A stretch of DNA of 10,991 nucleotides, taken from an uncultured Eubacteriales bacterium (GTDB lineage: Bacteria; Bacillota; Clostridia; Oscillospirales; Acutalibacteraceae). Shown piece by piece: positions 1 through 7,228 of the stretch (its first letter is position 1; every line of letters begins with the position of its first letter). The notes under the pieces were generated by a model that had not been told where the DNA came from, did not search any database, and saw nothing but the letters and a program-made list of their open reading frames with translations. The position numbers and the translations under genes were made by a program. The stretch spans positions 1-10,991 of the forward strand of contig CAKUXU010000025.1 in the NCBI GenBank assembly GCA_934700635.1. Direction: 5' to 3'.

Positions 1-591
1 GAAATGGGAGATTCTCATGTTGGACTTCAAGCAAGACTTATGTCTCAAGCTTTAAGAAAACTAACAGGCGCTATTTCCAAATCTAACTGTGTGGCAATAT
101 TTATAAATCAGCTTCGTGAAAAGGTCGGAGTGGTATATGGTAATCCTGAAGTAACTCCTGGAGGTCGTGCTCTTAAATTCTACTCCTCTGTGAGACTTGA
201 TATAAGAAAAATAGAAACTCTTAAGTCCGGAGGAGAAGTTATAGGCTCCAGGACAAGAGCAAAAGTTGTAAAAAACAAAATGGCACCACCGTTTAAAGAA
301 GCAGAATTTGATATAATGTATGGTCAAGGAATATCTCGTGAAGGAGAGCTTCTAGATTTAGCAGTTAAGCTCGATGTCATTCAAAAAGCAGGATCTTGGT
401 TTTCTTACAATGATGAAAAACTTGCTCAAGGACGCGATAAAGTTAAAGAATATTTGAAAAGTAATTTGGAATTAATGAAGGAAATAGAGGATAAAACTTT
501 AGAGGAATATAGTAAAATGTATACTAAAGCCCGCTCCTGCGCAAACACTGAAAACCAAAATGAAAACTTTGAAGAAAGCGATGAATTCTAA
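1..591 (+). CDS. recA: RecA recombinase, C-terminal part (5' end outside window)
   Basis: RecA is the DNA-dependent ATPase that forms filaments on single-stranded DNA, drives strand exchange and triggers LexA cleavage. The open frame runs in from base 1 (first full codon GAA); the Met at 4 is internal. The visible 196 codons begin at the L1 DNA-binding loop region ([19 protein letters not shown]), continue through the [21 protein letters not shown] segment that holds loop L2, then RLDIRK and [12 protein letters not shown]. They end in the C-terminal domain ([19 protein letters not shown]) and an acidic tail. By memory of E. coli RecA, about 155 N-terminal residues, including the Walker A motif, lie upstream of the window. 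recX follows 11 bp after the stop, as in many bacteria. The promoter and any LexA box are not visible here. Confidence 0.97.
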   Translation, partial: EMGDSHVGLQARLMSQALRKLTGAISKSNCVAIFINQLREKVGVVYGNPEVTPGGRALKFYSSVRLDIRKIETLKSGGEVIGSRTRAKVVKNKMAPPFKEAEFDIMYGQGISREGELLDLAVKLDVIQKAGSWFSYNDEKLAQGRDKVKEYLKSNLELMKEIEDKTLEEYSKMYTKARSCANTENQNENFEESDEF

Positions 592-602
592 GAATATCAA
601 AT

Positions 603-1193
603 ATGAAAATTACATCTTTAAAAGCAGGAAAAAGAGGTAGCATTCTTGTTTATGCAGATGGTGAATATATTTTAAGTGTTCCTCGTGAAGTATTTTTAAA
701 AACAAATATTAAAGTGGGATATGAAATAACAGATGAGGAAATAGAAAATATTTCCTCTGATATTGAATTTTATAAAGCAAAATCAAGAGCATATAATATT
801 CTTTCTTATAGGGCTCATTCAAAAAAGGAGCTCGAAGAGAAAATCAAGCGAAAAACAGGAATTTCAAATCCTGAAAAGGTTGTTTCCAAAATGGAAGAAA
901 TAGGTCTTATAGATGACAAAAAATATGCTTTGGAATATGCATCTCATTTATTTAAAAACAAATTGTACGGAATTAAAAGAATAGCTTTCGAACTTTCAAA
1001 AAAAGGTATAAGTAAGGAAAATATAAATTTTGCAATTGAAAACCTTGATATGAATGAATATGAAAATATTCAGAAAATAGTGAGTAAAAAAAATATACAA
1101 GATGAAAAAGAAAAGAAAAAAACTATTGCTAATCTAATTAGACGTGGTTATTCATGGGAAAAAATAAATTCGGTTTTAAATAATGATTTTTAG
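603..1193 (+). CDS. recX: RecX, regulatory protein of RecA
   Basis: RecX binds RecA filaments and limits their extension, modulating recombination and the SOS response. The 196-residue product has the RecX layout: a short beta-rich N-terminus (about 1-50), then tandem three-helix repeats. These include RAYNILSYRAHSKKELEEKI (about 62-81), the family-typical GLIDDKKYA (101-109), LYGIKRIAFELSKKGIS (about 121-137) and a last repeat ending in LIRRGYSWEKINSVL. It lies 11 bp after recA, which supports the call by context. The ATG at 603 gives the expected N-terminus, but I see no clear SD before it, so translation may depend on coupling to recA. Its stop lies inside the open frame of pgsA. The C-terminal third is very Lys-rich. 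Confidence 0.9.
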   Translation: MKITSLKAGKRGSILVYADGEYILSVPREVFLKTNIKVGYEITDEEIENISSDIEFYKAKSRAYNILSYRAHSKKELEEKIKRKTGISNPEKVVSKMEEIGLIDDKKYALEYASHLFKNKLYGIKRIAFELSKKGISKENINFAIENLDMNEYENIQKIVSKKNIQDEKEKKKTIANLIRRGYSWEKINSVLNNDF

Positions 1194-1794
1194 AAGGTGG
1201 AAAGAGATTAATATATCAAATAAATTAACTGTTTTTAGAATAGCATTGGTACCTTTAATTGCTTTTTTGCTTACTTTGGAAAGTTTTAATTTTAAGTATC
1301 TTATTGCTGGGATTCTTTTTTTAATCGCTTCATACACTGATTATCTCGACGGAAAACTTGCAAGAAAAAATAATTTAGTAACTCCGTTTGGACAAATTAT
1401 GGATCCTTTAGCGGATAAAATTTTAATTTGCTCTGTTATGGTTTGCTTTGTATCAGATGGTCTGATTTCTGCACTGGCAGCAATTTTGATTATATTCCGA
1501 GAATTTTTGGTTACTTCAATTAGATTTCTAATATTTAAAAGCAGTGGAGCGGTTATTCCTGCAAATATTTTAGGAAAACTAAAAACAATAAGTCAAATGA
1601 CTTCTATAACAGTTATATTTGCGGTAAAAGCACTTTCTGAAATAAGCAGCTGTTTTTGTGATTTTGCGTCCAATAATTTTGCTTATATTTATATTTTAGA
1701 AAATATTTTAATTTGGATTTCAGTAGCTTTTTCCTGCGTTTCTGGCATAGCTTACATATATTTAAACAGAAAATCCATTTGCGCGGATTTATAA
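1183..1794 (+). CDS. pgsA: CDP-diacylglycerol-glycerol-3-phosphate 3-phosphatidyltransferase
   Basis: This integral membrane enzyme makes phosphatidylglycerophosphate from CDP-diacylglycerol and glycerol-3-phosphate, the committed step to phosphatidylglycerol and cardiolipin. The complete CDP-alcohol phosphotransferase signature D-x2-D-G-x2-A-R-x8-G-x3-D-x3-D is present at residues 53-78 (D53, D56, G57, R61, G70, D74, D78). Several hydrophobic segments follow, and the length fits PgsA. The coordinates use the ATG at 1183, which overlaps the recX end by 11 bp but has no SD. A strong SD (AGAAGGTGG, 1192-1200) sits 6 nt before an in-frame ATT at 1207. Starting there would give MNISNKLTVFRI, which resembles the usual PgsA N-terminus (from memory, MNLPNKLTLxRI). 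The true start is therefore probably 1207 (195 residues), with termination-reinitiation at 1183 as the alternative. Confidence 0.93.
   Translation: MIFRRWKEINISNKLTVFRIALVPLIAFLLTLESFNFKYLIAGILFLIASYTDYLDGKLARKNNLVTPFGQIMDPLADKILICSVMVCFVSDGLISALAAILIIFREFLVTSIRFLIFKSSGAVIPANILGKLKTISQMTSITVIFAVKALSEISSCFCDFASNNFAYIYILENILIWISVAFSCVSGIAYIYLNRKSICADL
1192..1200 (+). promoter_or_regulatory. Shine-Dalgarno of pgsA that points to an ATT start
   Basis: AGAAGGTGG lies at the very end of recX, 6 nt before the in-frame ATT at 1207-1209. It is inside the pgsA open frame, downstream of the ATG at 1183, so it cannot serve that ATG. No ATG, GTG or TTG in the pgsA frame lies at a usable distance after it. 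Confidence 0.6.
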
Positions 1795-1801
1795 TTTAAG
1801 T

Positions 1802-1808
1802 GAGGGTG
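1802..1808 (+). promoter_or_regulatory. Shine-Dalgarno of cysS
   Basis: GAGGGTG lies 8 nt before the ATG at 1817 and overlaps the in-frame GTG at 1808. This rules out 1808 as the likely start and favours 1817, which also gives the conserved CysRS N-terminus (MIKIYNTL). Confidence 0.7.
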
Positions 1809-1816
1809 TGAAATGT

Positions 1817-3223
1817 ATGATAAAAATTTATAATACATTAAAAAGAAAAAAAGAGGTATTTCAGCCGCTACATGAAAATGAAGTTATGATTTATGCTTGT
1901 GGTCCGACTGTTTATAATTATATTCATATAGGAAATGCAAGACCTATTTGTACTTTCGATGTTTTGCGTAGATTTTTAGAATACATGGGCTATCGGGTGA
2001 AATACGTTCAAAATTTTACTGATGTTGATGACAAGATAATAAATAAAGCTAATGAAGAAAAAGTAAATTTTTTATCTGTATCTGAAAAATACATAAATGA
2101 ATATAAAACTGATGCAAAAGGCTTAAATATAAAAGAAGCTACTATTTCTCCGCGAGCAACCGAGAACATAACTGAAATAATAAATGCAGTAAATTCAATG
2201 ATTAAAAATGGCTTTGCATATTCTACTGAAGATGGAGATGTTTATTTCCAAACCAGAAAATTTATGAATTATGGTAAGCTTTCGGGTCAAACTGTTGACG
2301 ATTTGCAATCAGGTGCCAGAGTAAAAGTTGAAGAATGTAAACATGATCCTCTTGATTTTGCACTTTGGAAATCCGCTAAACCAGGAGAGCCTTATTGGGA
2401 AAGTCCGTGGGGAAAAGGTAGACCGGGATGGCATATCGAATGCTCTGTTATGGCTCAAAAATATCTTGAAAAAACCATAGATATTCATTGTGGAGGGCAA
2501 GACCTTATATTCCCTCATCATGAAAATGAAATAGCTCAAAGCGAGTGCTTAACTGGTCAGAAATTTGCTAACTATTGGATGCATAACGGATATATAAATA
2601 TCGGGAATCAAAAAATGTCTAAATCTCTTAATAATTTTTTTACTGTCAGAGAAATTTCTGAAAAGTTTGGGTATGAGCCTATAAGATATTTAATGATTTC
2701 TTCTCATTACAGAAGTCCTATAAGTTTCAGTGAAGAAATTCTTGTTCAATGCAAATCTTCTCTTGAAAGGCTTTATAATTTCAGAGAAAATTTGGAATTT
2801 GCACTTGAAAAAGGAAGTCAAGAAGATAAATCTTCACAAATTGATTTAACAACATATAAAGAAAAATTTATAACTGCAATGAGCGATGATTTAAATACTG
2901 CAGATGCAATCAGTGTATTATTTGAAATGGTTAGAGATGTGAATAAGAAAGTTTTAAGTTCTATTGATTATTCTAAAAAAGAAATAAATTCAATCATAAA
3001 TCTTTTTGATGAATTAACTTGTGTTTTAGGTATTCTATATAGTAAAAATTTTGGAAAAAATGATAAGCATGATACCTTGGCAATAGAGTCTCTGATTAAA
3101 GAAAGAGAAAAAGCTCGTAAAGAAAAAAATTGGACTCTTGCAGATGAAATTCGAAATAAACTTGATTCTTTGGGAGTAATACTTGAGGATACTGCTCAGG
3201 GAACTAAATTTACTTTTAAGTAG
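1817..3223 (+). CDS. cysS: Cysteinyl-tRNA synthetase
   Basis: This cytoplasmic class I aminoacyl-tRNA synthetase charges tRNA-Cys. From the ATG at 1817 the protein has 468 residues, close to the family norm. HIGN is at 37-40 in the block CGPTVYNYIHIGNARP, and KMSKS is at 266-270. The zinc/cysteine-site ligands C28, C209, H234 and E238 are all present at the same numbers I recall for the E. coli enzyme. The C-terminal helical domain ends in the usual EREKARKEKNWTLADEIRNKL stretch (anticodon/DALR region). The GTG at 1808 is in frame but lies inside the SD. The gene begins 22 bp after pgsA ends and is followed by potA after a 42-bp gap. No T-box leader is seen before it, in keeping with an internal operon position. 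Confidence 0.97.
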   Translation: MIKIYNTLKRKKEVFQPLHENEVMIYACGPTVYNYIHIGNARPICTFDVLRRFLEYMGYRVKYVQNFTDVDDKIINKANEEKVNFLSVSEKYINEYKTDAKGLNIKEATISPRATENITEIINAVNSMIKNGFAYSTEDGDVYFQTRKFMNYGKLSGQTVDDLQSGARVKVEECKHDPLDFALWKSAKPGEPYWESPWGKGRPGWHIECSVMAQKYLEKTIDIHCGGQDLIFPHHENEIAQSECLTGQKFANYWMHNGYINIGNQKMSKSLNNFFTVREISEKFGYEPIRYLMISSHYRSPISFSEEILVQCKSSLERLYNFRENLEFALEKGSQEDKSSQIDLTTYKEKFITAMSDDLNTADAISVLFEMVRDVNKKVLSSIDYSKKEINSIINLFDELTCVLGILYSKNFGKNDKHDTLAIESLIKEREKARKEKNWTLADEIRNKLDSLGVILEDTAQGTKFTFK

Positions 3224-3229
3224 GGGAGG
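3223..3229 (+). promoter_or_regulatory. Strong SD placed far upstream of the potA start
   Basis: GGGGAGG begins on the last base of the cysS stop codon and is the best SD-like match in this gap. No usable start codon lies 5-12 nt after it: the in-frame TTG at 3230 abuts it and reaches TAA after four codons. The potA ATG is 36 nt further on, beyond a hairpin. Confidence 0.5.
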
Positions 3230-3237
3230 TTGAAAAC

Positions 3238-3257
3238 AGCATAATTCTTATTATGCT
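3238..3257 (+). promoter_or_regulatory. Hairpin between the SD and the potA start
   Basis: AGCATAAT (3238-3245) and ATTATGCT (3250-3257) are perfect inverted complements around a TCTT loop: an 8-bp stem with two G-C pairs. It is not followed by a T-run, so it does not look like an intrinsic terminator. Folding it out shortens the distance from GGGGAGG to the potA ATG from 36 to 16 nt. It may therefore tune potA translation or serve as an RNA processing site. The pairing is seen directly; the function is inferred. Confidence 0.5.
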
Positions 3258-3265
3258 TTGATAAT

Positions 3266-4402
3266 ATGAATTTATCACTAATAACACTTGAAAAAATTAA
3301 TGTTTCCTTTGATGGAGAAGTTATTTTAAAAGATTTTAATTTAAGTATAAAAGAAGGGGAATTTGTAACTCTTCTAGGGCCTTCCGGATGCGGTAAAACT
3401 ACAACTTTGAGGATTATTGCCGGATTTTTAACTCCTGACAGTGGAAATGTCTTTTTTAAAGAGAAAAATATAAATAAGGTACCTGCTCACAAAAGAGAGG
3501 TAAACACTATATTTCAAAAGTACGCTTTGTTTCCACACTTGAATGTTTATGAAAATGTTGCTTTCGGTCTTAGAATCCAAAAAAAATCCGAGGCAGAAAT
3601 AAGAGAAAAAGTCAAAGAAATGCTTAAGATGGTAAATTTAGAGTCTTATATAAACAGAGATGTTAATTTACTTTCGGGTGGTCAACAACAAAGAGTAGCA
3701 ATAGCACGAGCTCTTGCGAATGAGCCAAAAGTATTGCTACTTGATGAGCCTTTGGGTGCTCTTGATTTAAAACTAAGAAAAGATATGCAAGCAGAGCTCA
3801 AAAGTATTCATCAAAAAACAGGTATAACTTTTATTTTGGTTACTCATGACCAAGAAGAAGCACTTTCAATGTCTGATAGGGTAGTTGTCATGAACAAGGG
3901 CGCGATTCAACAAATAGGGTCGCCGAAAGATATATACAATGAGCCCAAAAATGCTTTTGTTGCCGACTTTATCGGCGAAAGTAATATAGTTCCTGGAATT
4001 ATGATAGATGATTACAAGGTTAGATTTTCAGGTAAAGAATTTAAATGTCTTGACAAAGGCTTTGAAAAAATGAGTTCTGTTGACGCAGTAATAAGACCAG
4101 AAGATATTAAAGTTGTCAGCCCTGAAAAAGGAGACATTTCAGGAGTGGTTACTTCTGTTACTTTTAAAGGAGTCCATAATGAAATAATAGTTGATGTTGA
4201 TGGCTTTAAATGGATGATTCAAACAACCGAAAGTCAAGAAACAAACGATAAAATAGGTTTAATCATAGATCCTGATGACATTCATATTATGAAAACTTCC
4301 GAGTATTCTTCGCAAGTAGGAGATTATAGTGCATTCAGTGATGAATTTTACCAAGAACAGCATCCTTTAGAATTAAATAGTGAAAAGGAGGATGAAGATT
4401 GA
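3266..4402 (+). CDS. potA: Spermidine/putrescine ABC transporter, ATP-binding protein PotA
   Basis: This cytoplasmic ATPase subunit energises polyamine import. The 378-residue protein equals the E. coli PotA length as I recall it. Visible are Walker [10 protein letters not shown] (38-46), Q-loop Q84, ABC signature [15 protein letters not shown] (136-150), Walker B VLLLDE (156-161), the D-loop (GALD) and the switch His in THDQEEAL (H194). A C-terminal TOBE-like regulatory domain follows from about 240, ending in an acidic tail. PotA-type assignment rests on this domain layout plus the adjacent potBCD genes; the NTPase alone could equally serve other MOI-family importers. The ATG at 3266 gives the normal N-terminus but has no SD directly before it (see the hairpin at 3238-3257). 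The stop overlaps the potB start (TTGA), implying translational coupling. Confidence 0.95.
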   Translation: MNLSLITLEKINVSFDGEVILKDFNLSIKEGEFVTLLGPSGCGKTTTLRIIAGFLTPDSGNVFFKEKNINKVPAHKREVNTIFQKYALFPHLNVYENVAFGLRIQKKSEAEIREKVKEMLKMVNLESYINRDVNLLSGGQQQRVAIARALANEPKVLLLDEPLGALDLKLRKDMQAELKSIHQKTGITFILVTHDQEEALSMSDRVVVMNKGAIQQIGSPKDIYNEPKNAFVADFIGESNIVPGIMIDDYKVRFSGKEFKCLDKGFEKMSSVDAVIRPEDIKVVSPEKGDISGVVTSVTFKGVHNEIIVDVDGFKWMIQTTESQETNDKIGLIIDPDDIHIMKTSEYSSQVGDYSAFSDEFYQEQHPLELNSEKEDED

Positions 4403-5214
4403 AAGCAAAATGGTGTTTATTTCCTTATCTCTTATGGATGGGCATATTCGTTTTAGTACCTATGATGCTTATACTTGTTTTTTCTCTTACTGATTCTTCA
4501 GGTAATTTTACACTTCAAAATATAATTGAATCAGGAAAATATTCTGATGTTTTTTTCAGATCCATATGGCTTGGTGCTTTTTCGACTTTTATATGTTTTT
4601 TAATAGGATATCCTGCAGCTTATTTTATATCGAAAATTCCTGGAAACCATCAGGGAATTTTCATAATGCTTTTGATGATACCTATGTGGACAAGTTTTCT
4701 TCTGAGAACTTACGCTTGGATGACTTTACTTGAGTATAATGGTCTTATAAACAAATTTATTTCCTTTTTCGGTATGTCTAAACTTCAAATGATAAATACT
4801 CCTGGAGCAGTTATGCTTGGAATGGTATATAACTTTTTACCTTATATGATTCTCCCGATTTATACTATACTTTCAAAAATAGATAAAAAAATAATAGAAG
4901 CTGCTCAAGATTTAGGCGCAAATAAATTTAAAGTATTTACTAAAATAATTTTTCCATTAAGTGTACCGGGAATTATTTCAGGGTTTACAATGGTTTTTGT
5001 TCCGTCTGTAAGTACCTTCATAATATCTAAAATGCTTGGCGGAGGATCAATACTTGTAATAGGGGATTTAATAGAAATGCAGTTTTTAGGAAATAGTTAT
5101 AATCCTCATTTAGGGTCTTGTATTTCCCTTATTTTAATGGTAATAATCATGCTTTGCATGGGGATTATGAATTCCGTTTACAGCTTAAGTGAAGATGAAA
5201 AAACTTATTTGTAG
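4399..5214 (+). CDS. potB: Spermidine/putrescine ABC transporter permease PotB
   Basis: PotB is one of two inner-membrane permease subunits forming the polyamine channel with PotC. The 271-residue protein has about six hydrophobic segments, starting with [20 protein letters not shown] (about 8-27). It carries the permease EAA loop, [14 protein letters not shown], at 167-180, followed by the conserved [13 protein letters not shown]. This loop docks onto PotA. The start is TTG (4399-4401) preceded by a strong SD, AAAAGGAGG (4383-4391), at 7 nt spacing. The TTG overlaps the potA TGA stop by three bases, so expression is probably coupled. Assignment as PotB rather than PotC follows from gene order and from the N-terminal and EAA sequence type. 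Confidence 0.94.
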   Translation: MKAKWCLFPYLLWMGIFVLVPMMLILVFSLTDSSGNFTLQNIIESGKYSDVFFRSIWLGAFSTFICFLIGYPAAYFISKIPGNHQGIFIMLLMIPMWTSFLLRTYAWMTLLEYNGLINKFISFFGMSKLQMINTPGAVMLGMVYNFLPYMILPIYTILSKIDKKIIEAAQDLGANKFKVFTKIIFPLSVPGIISGFTMVFVPSVSTFIISKMLGGGSILVIGDLIEMQFLGNSYNPHLGSCISLILMVIIMLCMGIMNSVYSLSEDEKTYL

Positions 5215-5217
5215 ATT

Positions 5218-5224
5218 GGAGTGA
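5218..5224 (+). promoter_or_regulatory. Shine-Dalgarno of potC deciding a TTG start
   Basis: GGAGTGA ends 5 nt before the in-frame TTG at 5230. It overlaps the in-frame GTG at 5221, which has no SD of its own, so 5230 is the better start. Confidence 0.6.
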
Positions 5225-5229
5225 AGCAT

Positions 5230-6042
5230 TTGAAAATATTTAGTAGAATATACATATTTTTAATATTTTTATTTTTATATGCACCTATTTTTGTTTTTAT
5301 GATTTTTTCTTTTAATAACTCGAAAAGCAGAGTAGTTTGGTCAGGATTTACATTTAAGTGGTATTTTAAACTTTTTGAAAATCAAGAAATTTTGAGTGCG
5401 TTTTACAACACTATAATTATAGCCGCAATTGCTTCTTTTATAGCAACAGTTTTAGGATTGATTGCTTCTGTTGGAATAGTTAAAAGTAAAAAAATTGTAC
5501 GTAAAACTGTGATGAGTTTGACAAATATTCCACTTATAAATCCTGAAATAGTAACTGGGATATCATTTATGATTATGTTTGTATTTCTTTACAATAATTT
5601 AGGTATATTTAAACCTGGTATTCTTACTCTTATTTTTGCTCATACAACTTTTTGCTTACCATATACTATTTTATCTATCATGCCAAAATTAAGGCAAATG
5701 GACAGCAGTATTTATGAGGCGGCTCAAGACTTAGGATGTAATCCTATTGAGGCTTTTTTTAAAGTTGTTCTTCCTCAAATAGTTCCCGGAATAGTTACTG
5801 GTTTTATAATGTCTTTTACTATGTCTATAGATGATTTTGTTATAAGCTATTTTACAGGTGGCACTACTCAAACTTTGCCGATTACTATTTATTCAATGAC
5901 AAGGAAAATAGTAAGTCCTGAAATAAATGCTCTTTCAAGTATGCTGTTTTTACTTGTTTTCGGTTTACTTATAGTAATAAATTTGAGAAAAGATAAAGAA
6001 AACTCTTCTTTGAAATCAATAAAATATAATTTAGGAGAATAA
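5230..6042 (+). CDS. potC: Spermidine/putrescine ABC transporter permease PotC
   Basis: PotC is the second permease subunit of the polyamine importer. From TTG 5230 it has 270 residues with about six membrane segments. The first is IYIFLIFLFLYAPIFVFMIF (about 7-26), followed by the PotC-like NNSKS and WSGFTFKWYFKLF stretch. The EAA loop EAAQDLGCNPIEAFFKVVLP begins near residue 163, with QIVPGIVTGF after it. SMSIDDFVISYFTGG, a conserved PotC-type block, lies in the C-terminal half. The start at 5230 is chosen because GGAGTGA (5218-5224) fits it at 5 nt spacing; GTG 5221 would add only three residues. The gene is 15 nt after potB and 1 nt before potD. Confidence 0.94.
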   Translation: MKIFSRIYIFLIFLFLYAPIFVFMIFSFNNSKSRVVWSGFTFKWYFKLFENQEILSAFYNTIIIAAIASFIATVLGLIASVGIVKSKKIVRKTVMSLTNIPLINPEIVTGISFMIMFVFLYNNLGIFKPGILTLIFAHTTFCLPYTILSIMPKLRQMDSSIYEAAQDLGCNPIEAFFKVVLPQIVPGIVTGFIMSFTMSIDDFVISYFTGGTTQTLPITIYSMTRKIVSPEINALSSMLFLLVFGLLIVINLRKDKENSSLKSIKYNLGE

Positions 6043-6043
6043 A

Positions 6044-7228
6044 TTGTCTGTGAAAAAATATGTTTTAACTTTACTGTCCATTTTAGTGGTAATTAATCTT
6101 ATTGTGATATTGTGTTTTAAAAAGAATAATAAAGAAGAAAGCATCAATGTTTATAGTTGGGGTGAATTTATTTCTGGTGGTGCAGATGGTCTTATAGATG
6201 TAAATAAAAAATTTACGGAAGAAACAGGTATTAAAGTTAACTACAAGACATTTCAGAATAATGAAGAGCTTTTTGCCAAACTTTCAAGTGGCGGATCTGA
6301 TTATGATGTGGTAATTCCTTCGGATTATATGGTTTCGAAACTTATTAAGCATGATATGCTTGAAAAAATAGATTTTTCAAATATTCCTAATTTTAATCTT
6401 ATAGATGAAAATTTTAAAAATCTCGACTTTGATCCTAAAAATGAATATTCTATTCCATATATGTGGGGAATGGTAGGAATATTTTACGATAAAAATGAAG
6501 TCCCTGAAGAAGAAGCTTCTTCTTGGGACGTTCTTTGGAATAAAAAGTACAAAAATAAAATTTTAATGTTTGATAACGCAAGAGACAGCTTTGCAATTTC
6601 ACTTTTAAGACTTGGCTACAGTGTTAACACTTGTGATCCTGAAAAGCTAAATCAAGCAGCTAAAGAACTTTTAAAACAAAAACCTCTTGTACAAGCTTAT
6701 GTAATGGATCAAATTTTTAATAAAATGGAAAACCATGAAGCGGTTCTTGCACCATATTATGCAGGTGATGCTGCAAATATTATAAAGAATAATCCAAGCA
6801 TAGGGTTTGTAATTCCAAGAAGCGGGAGCAACCGATTTGTTGATTCACTTTGTATTCCGAAAAATTCTGCACATAAGGTTCAAGCTGAAAAATATATAAA
6901 TTTTATGTGCAGAAGTGATATAGCGCTTGCAAATGTCAAGCAAACCGGTTATTCAACTCCTCAGAAAGAAACTTTTAATCTACTTGATGAAGAAACAAAA
7001 AATAATAAGATATTTTACCCGGATAAAGAAATAATAGAGAAATCGCAAATATTTGTAAATTTACCTGATGATGTAAATAAACAAATGGATAAACTTTGGG
7101 TAGAAGTAAAAGCAGGTGGAGCTTCGAACAATCCGTGGTCGCTATTTGCTATACTTTTTGGACTTTTTATATTGTACATATTAATAAGAATTATAAAATC
7201 AAGAAGAAAAAATAAAATTAAAAACTAA
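6044..7228 (+). CDS. potD: Spermidine/putrescine-binding protein PotD, with N- and C-terminal membrane segments
   Basis: PotD captures polyamine outside the membrane and delivers it to PotBC. The 394-residue protein starts at TTG 6044 with AGGAGA (6033-6038) before it. Residues 6-24 are a hydrophobic signal/anchor ending VILC; C24 could be a lipidation site, but Leu at -1 fits the lipobox poorly. Family blocks follow: NVYSWGEF (35-42), SDYDVVIPSDYMVSK (85-99), DNARDSFAISLLRLGYSVNT (177-196), FVDSLCIP (265-272) and TGYSTP. By memory of E. coli PotD ligand residues, W255/D257 correspond to F265/D267 and E171 to D181, so the polyamine pocket looks mostly kept. Unusually, the C-terminus has a second hydrophobic helix (about 365-384) and a basic tail (KSRRKNKIK), making it longer than normal PotD. 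The end overlaps the convergent gene by 11 bp. Confidence 0.92.
   Translation: MSVKKYVLTLLSILVVINLIVILCFKKNNKEESINVYSWGEFISGGADGLIDVNKKFTEETGIKVNYKTFQNNEELFAKLSSGGSDYDVVIPSDYMVSKLIKHDMLEKIDFSNIPNFNLIDENFKNLDFDPKNEYSIPYMWGMVGIFYDKNEVPEEEASSWDVLWNKKYKNKILMFDNARDSFAISLLRLGYSVNTCDPEKLNQAAKELLKQKPLVQAYVMDQIFNKMENHEAVLAPYYAGDAANIIKNNPSIGFVIPRSGSNRFVDSLCIPKNSAHKVQAEKYINFMCRSDIALANVKQTGYSTPQKETFNLLDEETKNNKIFYPDKEIIEKSQIFVNLPDDVNKQMDKLWVEVKAGGASNNPWSLFAILFGLFILYILIRIIKSRRKNKIKN

Noticed and set aside
3183-3210. Possible promoter for potA inside the end of cysS (TTGAGG, 16 bp, TAAATT)
   Set aside because: Both boxes match at only 4 of 6 positions and lie in coding sequence; not distinguishable from chance.
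3230-3244. Tiny leader peptide TTG-AAA-ACA-GCA-TAA after GGGGAGG
   Set aside because: The TTG abuts the SD with no spacer, so initiation there is unlikely, and four codons give nothing to test by sequence.
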